NCBI RefSeq assembly: GCF_035046485.1 | Contig: NC_085138.1 | Location: 444,269,204 to 444,333,203, forward strand | DNA: 64,000 nucleotides | From: Aedes albopictus | Taxonomy: Eukaryota > Arthropoda > Insecta > Diptera > Culicidae | Reading direction: 5' to 3' | Shown here: positions 22,230 to 33,270 of the stretch, one piece after another | Layout: each line of letters opens with the position of its first letter | How positions within the stretch are numbered: position 1 is the stretch's first letter | The notes under the pieces: model-generated | What the model was told of the DNA's origin: nothing | What the model saw: only the letters and a program-made list of their open reading frames with translations | Database searches by the model: none | Program-made: the position numbers and the translations under genes

Positions 22230-22682
22230 ACCCGACTAGAAGATTCTAACAAAAATATAACATTATTATAACAAACCCAGATATTAATAACTCATTGTGA
22301 TATAATCAAGTTTGAATATCTTTGGGGTTTAAAAATTTTATATCTCAATTATATCATATTATGTTATAAATGTTGTCTAATAACTCACTGTGAAATAATT
22401 TAGTTTCAATTACTTGACATTCAGACAATCATTTTGTACAATTGTATCAAAATATGATAGAAACTAGTTTTCTTGAAGCTAAAACTTATATCATATTTTG
22501 TTATAATATTGATCAGATCATAACAAAATAGGTTATTATTTTGATTAGACCGGTGTACTTTTTGTTACAATTTTAATTATTTTAACATCATCCTGCACCT
22601 AGTTTATAATATAATAAGTTAAAGAAAATTTTTATAACATCATAACACAATGTGTTATAAACTTGATAGATTTTTCTAGTCG
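22230..22682. mobile_element. MITE with 'cccgactagaa' TIRs, about 453 bp
   Basis: The left end 'cccgactagaagattcta' and right end 'agatttttctagtcggg' are inverted. The interior is very AT-rich with repeated 'ttataacaaa' and 'tgttataa' phrases. It sits within the 'ttcggtaattc' repeat. Confidence 0.8.
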
Positions 22683-22704
22683 GGAAGCTTTTGGTAATTT
22701 GTGG

Positions 22705-22903
22705 CTTCGTGGTCGTGCGGCTAAGGTCACCAAGCCTTTAGTCGCATCGTGCTAAGGAGCGCGGGTTCGATTCCCGCCGCAGCTGTCAGGAAAAGTTTTC
22801 GGCTGTGCCACTGGGCGTTGCATGCTAGTCCGTTGTCTAGTGTCGTGCTTCCTTCAAAGAGCAAAATAGCTCACTGGAAGCATTGAACGTGTCCGTGTCT
22901 TTT
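22705..22903 (+). mobile_element. tRNA-derived SINE, about 200 bp
   Basis: The tRNA-like head has A-box 'ggcttcgtggtcgtgcggc', a long variable region and B-box 'gggttcgattccc' (about 22,762). The family body follows, with 'actgggcgttgcatg' and 'aaatagctcactggaag'. The head resembles a long-variable-arm tRNA. It is not called as a functional tRNA because acceptor pairing is incomplete and a SINE body follows. Confidence 0.7.
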
Positions 22904-22904
22904 A

Positions 22905-23440
22905 ATTCATTCGACAATGACTCTGGGAACTTCCTCACATTTTTTTTTTGGAAATGTCTTCGGCAAGTCATTTTACTCTTTTTTTCGTTAATTTTTTGGA
23001 ATATCATTATCTATGCTATCGATATTCCTTCGCCAATTCCTTCGAAAACCTCTTTCGGAAATTCTTTTATAGATCGCTTCTATAATTTTGATGAAAATTC
23101 TTTAGACAATTTCTTTTAGGTTTATTCATTATTTATGTAAGCAACTCCGGCAGCCGATTATTTCGGAATACCTTTGGCAATTCCGATGTTGCTTGCATTA
23201 AAATTTATTTGGTAGTTTCATCAGCAATTCCATCGGAAATTTTGAAACCTTCGATTAGTACTTTGGGAACTTCTTCGGTAATTCCTTTGGAAATTGATTC
23301 GGAAAATTTCTTTGATGATTTCGGATTCATTTAAGATTGGATTCGGCCAATTTAAAAAAAAGCCTTAATATTTTCTTCAGGAATTCCTCTGGTAATTCTT
23401 ATATGAATTATTTGGTTTTTCTTTGAGCAAGTCGAGTTGA
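22905..23440. repeat. Degenerate 'ttcggtaattcctttgg' repeat block, part 2
   Basis: It resumes the block interrupted by the MITE and SINE, with 'ttcggaaattcttt', 'ttcggtaattcc' and 'tttggcaattcc'. Confidence 0.6.
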
Positions 23441-23579
23441 GGATTTCAGAATTTCCAGTTCAGCAATTCTCAGAAGCAATAAATATAAATACAAACTAAT
23501 CATAAAAAATTACAAAAAAATTACGATAAAATTGCCTGAGAAATTTGCAAAATACCAAAAAAAAAACAACTATGCCGAA

Positions 23580-23715
23580 GGAACCCTCAAAGAAATGGCC
23601 TTACTGCGGTCTAGCGAATACGGAGTTGTGGGTTCTAATTCCACCAGAATTTTTTTTTTCACAAATTCACATCTAAATTTATCAATCAGCAACATTCTCT
23701 ACCTTCTAATTAAGG
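23580..23715 (+). repeat. tRNA-derived SINE-like repeat fragment
   Basis: It contains 'ctgcggtctagcgaatac', a B-box-like 'gtgggttctaattcc', then the tail 'cacaaattcacatctaaat' and 'agcaacattctctacc'. It is collinear with 13,612-13,745. Confidence 0.55.
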
Positions 23716-24078
23716 CAAAACTGGAAGCATTTCCTCATTTTTTTTGTTTTCTTTTTTTTATTAAATAACAAAGCAATATTTTCAAAATCGGTTTTCGTAC
23801 ACATGTAGAGTAAATATGGATCAAGCTATCTTCTGATTTTTTTTTTGTGGTGGAGAATGTTTTCCATTTTTGCAGAAACCATTTTTTTTGTTAAATTTTG
23901 TTCAAGAATGGTTTCTGCAAAAACGAAAAACATTTTCCACCACAAAAAAAATCAGAAGATACCTTGATTCATACTCTACATGTGTACGAAAACCGATTTT
24001 GAAAATATTGCTTTGTTATTTAATAAAAAAAAGAAAACAAAAAAAATGAGGAAATGCTTCCAGTTTCACCGCCTTAAT
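23714..24078. mobile_element. Large near-perfect palindrome, about 365 bp
   Basis: The arms of about 165-180 bp mirror from 'aaggcaaaactggaagcatt' to 'aatgcttccagtttcaccgcc', with the centre near 23,895. Mismatches are few (for example 'tatggatcaagctatc' versus the mirrored 'gataccttgattcata'). It directly follows the SINE-like repeat. Confidence 0.9.
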
Positions 24079-24084
24079 TGCAAG

Positions 24085-26235
24085 TTTTCCCCGTATATTC
24101 CTATAGGATTTCACTAGAGATTTCCCTAGTAATACCTCCTAGGATTTCTTTGGAAATTCCAACTATTCCCGAAATTCGTTTAGGGATTCTTCTAGAGATT
24201 TCTGTTGGGATTCAGCTGGAATTCCTTGAAGAAGGCTAAGAGGAGTTCCAGGAGTGATGCCATGATAAATTTCTAGAGAAATACATGAATAACAACGCTA
24301 GAGGAATTTCTGGATGAGTCTTTTGATAAAATCCTGGAAGAATCAGAAGCATTTCTGGAAGTATCCTAGGAAAGAAGAATCCCAGCAAGAATGCCAAGAG
24401 AAATCCTTAGACTCAAGAGGAGTTCCTGGAGGAATTCAATGAGAAATATTTGGAGAAAATCCAGGAAAATAATTCCTTTGGGATTTTCAGGAGGAAACAC
24501 CGAAGGTACTTTTGTAAGGCTCCTAGGAAGATTGCCTTGAATAATCCCAGGAAGTTTTAGAAAAAATCCCTAAAGAAATTTTTAGAAGAATCCCTAGAAG
24601 AATTCCGGGAGGTATTACAGTAAGAATTTCTGGAGGAGTCCTAGGAGGAATTGCTGGAAGAACCACAGCAGGAATAGCTTGGGAAATCCAGCTGAAATTA
24701 CTGGAGGAAGGCCAAGAGGCGTACCTGGAGGAATTCCAAGAAAAAATTATGAGAGAATCCTTGGATAAAATTTTTTGGATAGAAATTCCTGGAGGAATCG
24801 CCAAAGAGCTCCTGAAGAAAAATCTTAGGAGGTATTCTTAGAAGGACTCTGGAATGTATCATCATAGAAATCTCAGCAAAAACTCTAGGAGGAATTTCTG
24901 GAGGAAACTATACAGGAATTTCTAGAGAAACCTCATCAGGAACGCTTGGGGGAATCCAAAGAAAAAAAATCCTTGGAATACCTAAAGTAGTCCCTGCAAA
25001 AACCGGTAGAGATATTCTGGAAGAATCTATAGAGAAGGCCCTGAATGAATCGCAAGAGGAATTTCAGAAGGAATCTCAGGAAGATTTCCCGGAAGAATTC
25101 CATTCGTATAGGAATCACTAGAAGAATTTCTGGACGTACATATTATTGTAAGAATTTCTGGAGGAATTGCTGGAAGAATCGCAGGAGGAGTTTGAAGTAT
25201 TCTTGTAGGAAGGCCAAAAGTAGTTTCTGCAGGAAATCCTTGAGGAATTTCTGGAGGAATCTTTGGATAAAATCTCTGGAGGAATTCCTGGATGAGTCCT
25301 TGGAGAAATGCCTGGCAGAACAACCAAAAGAATTCTGAAGTATCTCAATTAGAATTTCTGGAGTAAAAATAGCTGGAAGAACCACAGAAATTGCTTGAGG
25401 AATCCCAGCTGGAATATCTGGAGGAATTCCTAGAATTCCGAGATGTATCATAGAAGTTATTTCTAGAGAAATCCTAGAAACAGGAATGCCGGAGGCATCC
25501 TAAGAGAAGTTCCTCTAACAAATTCGTTGAAGAATACCTACAGTTCTCCTTCAAAGGGTCGGTAGAAGTATACTGGAGGAACACCTGATGGAATCGCAGG
25601 AGGAATTTCTGGAGAAATCTCAGAAAGATTTCCCGAAAGTATTGCATCAAGTAAGTATGCCAGGAGAAATCCCTAGAAGTATTTCCGAAGAAGTCCTAAT
25701 GGGAATTGCGTGAAGAATTCCAGCTGGAATTTATGGAAGAAGGTCAATAGAAGTTCTTGGAGAAATCCCCTGTGGAGTTTTTGGACGATCCTCTGGATGA
25801 AATCCTTAATAAACCCTTGAAGAAATCTCTGGAAGAATCACCGAAAGGATTGTTAGAAATTTTCCGGAAGAACTTCTCTAGTAGAATTCCTGAAGGTACC
25901 ACAGTGAGAATTTTTGGAGGAGTTCTAAGATAAATTGCTGGAAGAATCGCAGCAGGAGTTGCTTGAGGAACCCTAGCCACAATTCATAGATAATTTCCAT
26001 GAGAAATTTCTGAAAGAATCTCTGAACAAAATCTCTACAGGAATTCCTGGAAGAATCACCGTGGGAACTTCTGAAAGGATCCCAGGAAGATTGTCTTGAA
26101 TAATCCCACCATAAACTCCTGAAGGAATCCCAATAAAATTTTTTAGAGGAATCCCTAGAAGAATTCCGAGAAATATCATAGTAAGAATTTCCAAAGAAAT
26201 CCTAAGAGAAATTGCTGGATAAATCTCTGCCGAAA
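24085..26235. repeat. 24-bp GAATCC repeat block
   Basis: This is a long run of 'ggaggaatttctgg', 'gaagaatccc' and 'aggaatcctag' units. ORFs of up to about 100 codons on both strands (Ile/Pro/Ser/Arg-rich or Leu/Glu-rich) are repeat by-products. Confidence 0.85.
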
Positions 26236-27075
26236 TTTATAGTATGTATGACGTAGTTGTTTTCTGTAATAATAACGAATAGATTCTACAGTAAGTCATG
26301 GCTTCTTCACAGAATACCTTATACAATTGCAACGTAAAAGTTTTGTCAAGAAAAAATAGGAATAAAGAAAAATAAAATAGCAAAATTGGGCTTAAACGAG
26401 AAACAAATTTGATTATACTGAAAAGAAAGAAAAGAGAAGGATAGATAACAGACGTTGCAAACAAGTTTAAATTTCAAATTAGGAATAGCTTTTAATTGTA
26501 CCGTATGAGGGGAAAAAAAGAAAGAGTGAAAACTACAAATGACAGAAATTTCAAGCAAGTATGAATTACGCTTCAAAGTTAAACAAAAAAAAAACAAAAA
26601 AAAAATAACGCGAATTACATAAAAATGCAAATAAATAAATCACTTTATGATAAAAGTTGACAACAAGTTTTTAAATTTATACCTTTTACTTTTCCCAATT
26701 AATAAGGAGAAGTAAAAGAATGAAGATAAAAATTGGTTGAGATATAAATCCTACTGCATACCATCAATTTTCCCTTAATGGTTGGACCAGAATTGGGATC
26801 AATATGGATTGCTTTAGATTGTTATTATGTGTGCTACCTTATTATTTACAGTCTTTCGGCAGTATTAGTGGTCCTATTTTTTCATAGAACGTTATAATAA
26901 CGAGGGAGTATGAAAATCTTCCCATTAATTTTTCTAAGAAAATAGCAATAGCAAACATGAAATCTGCAGATATTTCCTATTCACACGTTTCTATGCATGC
27001 ATGCATCACAAACATGGCACTGTTTCAGTAGCACACATACTATAGATACAACTTGCATGCAAGGCGGGATAATAT
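26236..27075. other. AT-rich unassigned sequence
   Basis: No supported gene. A-rich runs near 26,340-26,640 create lysine/phenylalanine-rich short frames, and a 'gcatgcatgcat' run lies near 26,995. Confidence 0.4.
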
Positions 27076-27297
27076 GCCTCCAATGAGAGTATATTACAGG
27101 TGGGGAAGAAGAAGAGATGGCTATGTATTAGTAAGGAAAGAAAAATGTAAACACAAATAGTGACGTCACTATTTGACACGCGTTCTTATGGGAGCTCGCT
27201 TTGCTTGTAGTAGTGACATGTTTTGCACCAGACACGGATCTCACGCACACGAAGTATCTTCTTCCCCACCTGTAATATACTCTCATTGATATGCCTC
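27070..27297. mobile_element. MITE with about 40-bp inverted ends
   Basis: The left end (about 27,076-27,117), containing 'gagagtatattacaggtggg', is mirrored by the right end (about 27,250-27,294), containing 'cccacctgtaatatactctc'. The ends remain well matched. A small central palindrome, 'aatagtgacgtcactatt', adds symmetry. Confidence 0.85.
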
Positions 27298-27579
27298 TAT
27301 CAATTATGCGGTGTCTTTTGTTTGTGCCACCATAGTACACATTGCGCACTTTTAGCACTAATAAAATCTTAATTTTTAACCACTAGAATGCACTCCCTTA
27401 CCTTACTGCACTTGATTAACTCACTACACCTGCTTTAATCACTGTTTATCAGTCACACGCGAAATTTTCGAGTGGTTTTCACCTTTAAACAGGCCAAAAA
27501 GTTTGAGGGCGATGAGAGCTGCACACAGTAGATTAACAGGGATGCCAAACTTCAACATAATTTTAGGTGATTGTCAAGT

Positions 27580-27665
27580 GTCAAGTATAATTTCTAGGGG
27601 GTGCCAAATTTGTTCTAGGGGGTGCCAGGCACCCCTGGAACCCCCCCTAGCTACGCCAATGCCCC
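27580..27665. repeat. Dispersed repeat terminus, inverted relative to 21,151
   Basis: It shows 'tctagggggtgcca' twice, then 'cccctagctacgccaat', the reverse complement of the terminus near 21,151. Confidence 0.45.
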
Positions 27666-27689
27666 CTCCCCGATTTGCGGCAGGATCCC

Positions 27690-30600
27690 TAGAAAAAACC
27701 GCTACAGATGCCTTGAAAAAATCATTAGAAATCCGGGGAGGAACACCAGGTGTAATCCTTGCAGAATGCTAGGAAAGAGACTCAGGAAGAATCCTCGCGG
27801 AAACTTGGAGGAATCCCTGGCAAAAGTGTTGGGAATTCTAAGAAGGGGTTCGAGGAGCAGTTTCTAGAGAAATCTATAAGGTATTCTAGGAGGATTTCTG
27901 AAAAGAAATTCCAGGAGAAATCCTTAGAAGAATCCAGAGAGGATTCCCCGCAAGAATCTCTTGAGGAATCTTTGGAGAATTCCTGAAAAGAGTGCCAAAA
28001 AGTGTTCTTGCAACAATCACAGAAGGAATGAAATCCAGAAAATCTCTTTAGAGAATATTGGAGGAAACCCTGAAGGATTTCTAGATCAAATCTCGGCGTC
28101 AATTCCTTGAGGGATTCTTAAAGGAACTCTGTGAAAAATCCCTGCAGGCATCCCTAGAAACATTCCAGAAGGATTTGCTGCAGATATTAAAGAAAAACTT
28201 CTAGAAGAACTCCTAAAAAGAATTCCAGGAGCAATCTGTAAAGAAATTCTATAAGATATCTTGGAAATAATCTCAAGAGTAATCCTTAGAAAATATGCGA
28301 AAACAATTCCAGATTGAACCCCTAAAAGAATTCAAGCAGGATTTCTGAAGAACCCAGAAGAAATCTTTGGAGGAATTTTTTTAAGAAATCTCAGGAAACT
28401 CCTCGAGAAATTTCCTAATAAATTCTGTGAGAAACTCCTCGAGGAATTTTAAACTAATTTAGTGAAAAACTGGTGGAGGAATTCATGAAAAAATCAGACC
28501 AAATTACCTGAAAAATCTCCTGGAGAGTTCCTGGAGAAATCACTGAGGGAGATCTTGAATAAATTTCCCTATGTGAAAAAGATTCTGGAGAAATCCTTGA
28601 AGATTTTCTTCTAGAAATCCCTGAAAGAGTTCCAGGAGAAACCCTGGAGGAATCCCCGAAGGTGTTTCGGGGGGAAAACTTGAAGGAGCTCGTGGAGGAA
28701 TCTCTCAAGGAGTTCCTGGAGGAATCCCTGACGGAGTTTCTGGAGAAATTCATGAAGGAGGTCCTAAAAATATTCCCGAAGGACTTGCTACAGGAATCCT
28801 TGAAGAACTTCCTGGAGAAATCCTCTAACCCAAGTAGGATGTTGCGGTCAATATGACTAGACAGGCTCGCTGAACAAACACTGCGCTATCTAAGCCTAAC
28901 ATCTTAGGAGGGTTAAGGAGTTCTTATATAAATTCCTGAGAAAATCCTTAAGAATTGCAGTATGAATCTCTGGAGGATTTCCAGGAGAAATCCCTGAGTG
29001 ATTTCCCATAGAAATTCCTAAAGGAGTTGCAGGAGAAATCCCAGAAAGATTTCCTGGTGAAATTTCTGAAGGAATTCCTAGAGAAATCCCTGACGGAGTT
29101 GTTGGAGAAATTCCTGAATAAATCCCTGAACAAATTTCAGGAGAAATTCCTGAAAGATTTCGTGGAGAAACTTCTAGAGAAATCCCTGAAAGAGTTCCTG
29201 GAGTAATCCCTGAAGGAGATCCAAGAGCAATCCCTGTAGGTGTTTCTGGTGAAATTCATGAAGGACTTCCTGGAGAAATTATTTAAGGAGTTCCTAAAAA
29301 AAAAACCCTGATGGAGTTCCTGGAGGTATCCCTGTTGAATTCCTGGAGAAGTTCATGAAGGAGTTCCTAGAGAAATCCCCAAAGAAGTTCCCGTAGGAAT
29401 CCCTGATTTTTTTGCTGGTGAAAATCTTCCTGAAGGAGTCCTGTAAGGAGTACTTGGAGGAATCCCTGAAGGAGTTCCTGGACGAAACCTTGAAGATATT
29501 CCGGAAGGAATTCTTGAATCTATCTTCTTCAGGCATTCCTTTCTGAAGGAGTTCTTGGAGGAATCCCTGAGAGAGATCGTGAAGGAATCCCTGAAGAAGT
29601 ACCTGGAGGAATCCCTGAAGGAGTTCCTGGAGAAACCTCTAATGCAGTTCCTGGCAGAATCTCTAAAGTAGTTCCTGGAAAAATCCTTGAAGGTATGCCT
29701 AAAGCAATAATTGCTGGAATCCCTGAAGAAGTACTTGAAGGAATCTCTGAAGGAGTTCTTGGAGGAACCCCTGAAGAAGTACCTGAAGCAGAAGGATTCC
29801 TTGACAGAGTTCCTGGATCCCTGAAGGAGTTTCTGGAAGAATTCCTGAAAGAGTTCTTCCTGACGGGGCTCCTAGAGGGATCACTAAAGGATTTACTGGA
29901 GGAATCGCAGAAAGAATTCCTGTTGGAATCCACGAAAGAGTTCCTGAAGTATTTCCAGAAAAACTTACTCAAAAACTCCAGCTGAAATCCCTTCAAGTGT
30001 AACAGGTGATATTTATCTAGTTACTTCTAAAGAAATTTCTCAAATAATTTCAAGAAAAGTCCAAAAGAAACTCCTTATTTAATGTCTAAAGAAGTTCCTG
30101 GAGGATTTCAAAAAGAAATTCCCGGATTTATCCTTAAAGAAATGCGTGTAAGAGTCCCTGGAAAGTTCTGAAAAGTTTCCTGCATAAATCTCCAATGGAG
30201 CATCCGCAAAACTCCCTGAATCAGTTCCTGGAGGTAAACCTTAAGGAGGTTTGGGATCTCTGAAGGGACATTCTGGAGAAATTCCCTAAGAAATTTCTGG
30301 AGGAATCTCTCAAGGAACTCAAAAATACGCAAAGGACTCCAGTGGAAATCCCTCAAAGAATTCTAGGAATATTCATGAAGGAGATCTTGGAGGAATCACT
30401 AAAAAAATCCTGGAGTCATCCCTGAAAAAAAATGTTGAGGAAACCCTGACGAAATTTCTAGAGGAACGCTGGAAGGAACTCCTGAACAAAACCCAGAAGA
30501 AATTTATGGAGAAATCCCTGGAGAATTTCTCCGGCAAATTTCTAAATGGACTCCAGAAGAAACTACTGACGGAGCTACTAAATGAATCCCTAAATGAAGA

Positions 30601-31535
30601 AACTCATGTATGAACCCCTAAAATAATCCGTGAATAATTCCCTAAATTAATTTCTGGAGAAATCCCTCATGGAGATCCTGGAAAAACTAGGAAGTGGACC
30701 CTGGAGAAATTCCAGAAGGAGCTTCTGAAGAAATCCTGAACGAGTTTCTGGAGAAATCCCTGGAAGTAGTTTCAATTTCTGAAGGACTTCCAGTAGAAAT
30801 TCCTGGAGGATTTCTTGACGACATTCCTGTAGGAATTTCTAGAGCAATCCCTGAATGAGTTCCTGAAGAAATCCTGGTGGATATCCTGGTGAAATCCGAG
30901 AAGGAGTTCCTGGAGGAATCACAGAAGTTCTTGAAGAAATACCTAATAGAGTTCCTCGAAAAATCTCGGAAAGAATTCTTGCTGGAAACCCTATAGGATT
31001 TCTTGGAGAAATTTCTGAGGTAGATACAGAGGAAACTCCCGAAGGACTTTCTGGAGAAAACCCAGAAAGAGTTTTTAGAGGAATCCCTGAAGGAGATCCT
31101 GGAGAAATCTTTGAAGGAATTCCCGGAGAAATCCCTGAAAGAGTTCCAGGAGGAATTCCTGAAGGTGTTTCTGGAGAAATCGCTGAAGGAGATCCTGGAA
31201 AAATCCCTGAAAAAAATTCTGGAGAAATACCTGATGGAGCTCCTTAAGAAATCCTGAACGAGTTCCTGGAGAAATCCCTGATGAAGATCCTGAAGAAATC
31301 CCTGAAAGAAATCCGGGTTCAATTTCTGAAGGACTTCCAGGACAAATTCCTGAAAGATTTTTTTTACAAAGTTTCTGTAGGAGTTTCTAAAGAAATCCCT
31401 GAAAGATTTCCTGAAGAGCTCCTCGAAAGCGTTTCTCGAGGAATCCCTGAAGGCGCTCTTTGAGAAATCCATTCAGGATTTTCTGGAGAAATCCCTGTAG
31501 GTATTCCTGAAGGAATCCATTAAGAAGTTCCTTGT
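27690..31535. repeat. Longest 24-bp GAATCC repeat block, about 3.8 kb
   Basis: Units of the type 'ggaatccctgaagg' plus 'agttcctgga' repeat with period 24. Because 24 is divisible by three, frames stay open: an 8-residue KEFLEESL-like cycle on the plus strand and an FRDSSRNS-like cycle on the minus strand, including a 261-codon frame at 30,687-31,472. No start context, domain or conserved non-repeat residue supports a protein. A short non-repeat insert lies at about 28,840-28,915. Confidence 0.9.
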
Positions 31536-33259
31536 ATGATAGATTGATACTGTGTTGTAGAAGGGTTAAATGTTGCTTTAAGGATTCATCATAATGCTCA
31601 TCTTAAAAGACCTTTTCAAATTATTTAAAGGTTTTCTTCAGAAGTTACTACTGGAAATCTTCCAATACTGTTTTCGATTTTTTTATTCATGAGTTTATGC
31701 TGACGTTTCTCCAGATATTTTTCAAGAGTTACCTCCAAAAGTTGTTCTGGAATTTCATCAGGAGCTTCTTTTGATATTTTTCAAGCCGTTTGATCTGGAG
31801 TTTCTTTTTTAAGAAACAGGGTGTTCTAATTAGTATTGGACATTTACTCTGATCGTAAAAAAGCAGTGAATCAATATTCAATGTTTTCCTATAGTGGATA
31901 CATCGGAGTCCACTACTGGAGTTACTGTTGGGGTCCATTATTGAGTAGGTCGTATTATTTTTCCATTTAAAATCGATGACATGATCATGTTAAAGTAAGC
32001 GAATAATCGTTTTCCACCGTTAATTGCATCGTTAGGAATAACTGCCCAGAAATATGAATAAATTAGAGATATGAGCAGGAAATTGAGAAATAATTCCGAA
32101 GGGACGACTATTGGCTTAAATACCTACTTCTAGGACTCGTCCAAGAATTTCTCGAGGAGTTCCTTCTGAATCTTCAAGGAATTATATCGAACACTTGAAA
32201 AAGATTCCAAAGGGATAGAAACATGGGGATAGATATAAACAACTCTTTTTTGATTCCCACCAAGACTGCTAAGCCATCTCCCAAAGTTATACATCATAAC
32301 AGTCAAAATCCAATTAGTTTCTTCTGAAAATCTTTTATAAGTTCCTTCTGGAAGTCTTTTGAAAGTCTCTTCTGGGAATCCTGCAGAAGTTTTTTTTAGA
32401 AAACCTGAGAGATTTCTTCTGTAAAACTTTTCGGAGTTTCAGGAGAAAATTTTGGAAAAAAAACCTGTAATAAGAATTCGTGAAGGAAGTTTTGAAGGAT
32501 TTACTGTAGAAATTTCCTGAATAAATCTATGAAATATCGGGAGGAATCCACATAAACCGTACATAGACAAATCCCCAGAAAAAAAAACATCTTAACTTAA
32601 TCCCCAGGAATACAAAATGGTATTTTTTGAGTTTTCTACAGGTGTAGTTTTCCAAATAATGTATCTGTGCGACTCAACCGAATAAGTTATAAGAAGAACT
32701 TATTTTGAAGATGAATTTTTCTTCAATATAAAGACTTTTTGGAGGAATCCCTTCCTTCCCCTAACCGCAAATATAATTATCGCATTAGTACGATGTATGT
32801 AATTTTTGTCTTTGCAAGTTATCGTTTAACCTTCTGTCAGTCGCGGGTAGTGCTGAGCAAAAAAAGCGAGATTTATTGAACGTGTTGTACAAAATACAAC
32901 AGCGTGATCACTCAAGGTTGATCCGTAAGCGTAAGGGATGGAAATAACACTTTTTTTTTGTTTCAGAGAGCATGCAATGGCGCTTAAGCCAAGGATTTCG
33001 ATCTAGGACATTAATTACAAGTTCTCATGTTCCTTCCTATGAAGAAGAATTTTAATGGAGTGGCAATAACTTTCGCAGCAACGTCACTCCCACATCTACA
33101 TCATATATTGTATGGAGCGGTTGACGAGATGTCACCGTTCTATGATTTTGTTCAGTTGTTTTCAATGAAGCTGTACAGTGGGCCTGGTCGCTTCAATGCT
33201 TGTAATGCATTTCTGATCCAGAAGTTTCTGGATGGGTCCTGGAAGATCCTGGAGGAATC
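31536..33259. other. Mostly unassigned sequence with sparse 24-bp repeat
   Basis: Scattered 24-bp repeat remnants occur at about 32,115-32,560 and 33,220-33,259. The rest has short ORFs only and no recognisable family. Confidence 0.4.
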
Positions 33260-33270
33260 CTTAAATGAGT
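33260..33270. repeat. 11-bp direct repeat 'cttaaatgagt', left copy
   Basis: It is identical to 37,902-37,912 and the two copies exactly bracket the 511-bp array, as expected for a target-site duplication. It sits at the end of a 24-bp repeat stretch that resumes after the right copy. Confidence 0.8.

Noticed and set aside
21151..27665. A single 6.5-kb element bounded by the inverted 'ttggcgta(t/g)ctagg' termini
   Set aside because: The enclosed sequence is a mix of unrelated repeats, and no target-site duplication was found. The ends are more simply two members of one dispersed family.
30687..31472. 261-codon minus-strand open frame, Ser/Arg/Phe-rich
   Set aside because: It lies wholly within the 24-bp repeat, and its 8-residue cycle follows directly from the repeat period. 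No domain or non-repeat residue pattern is present.
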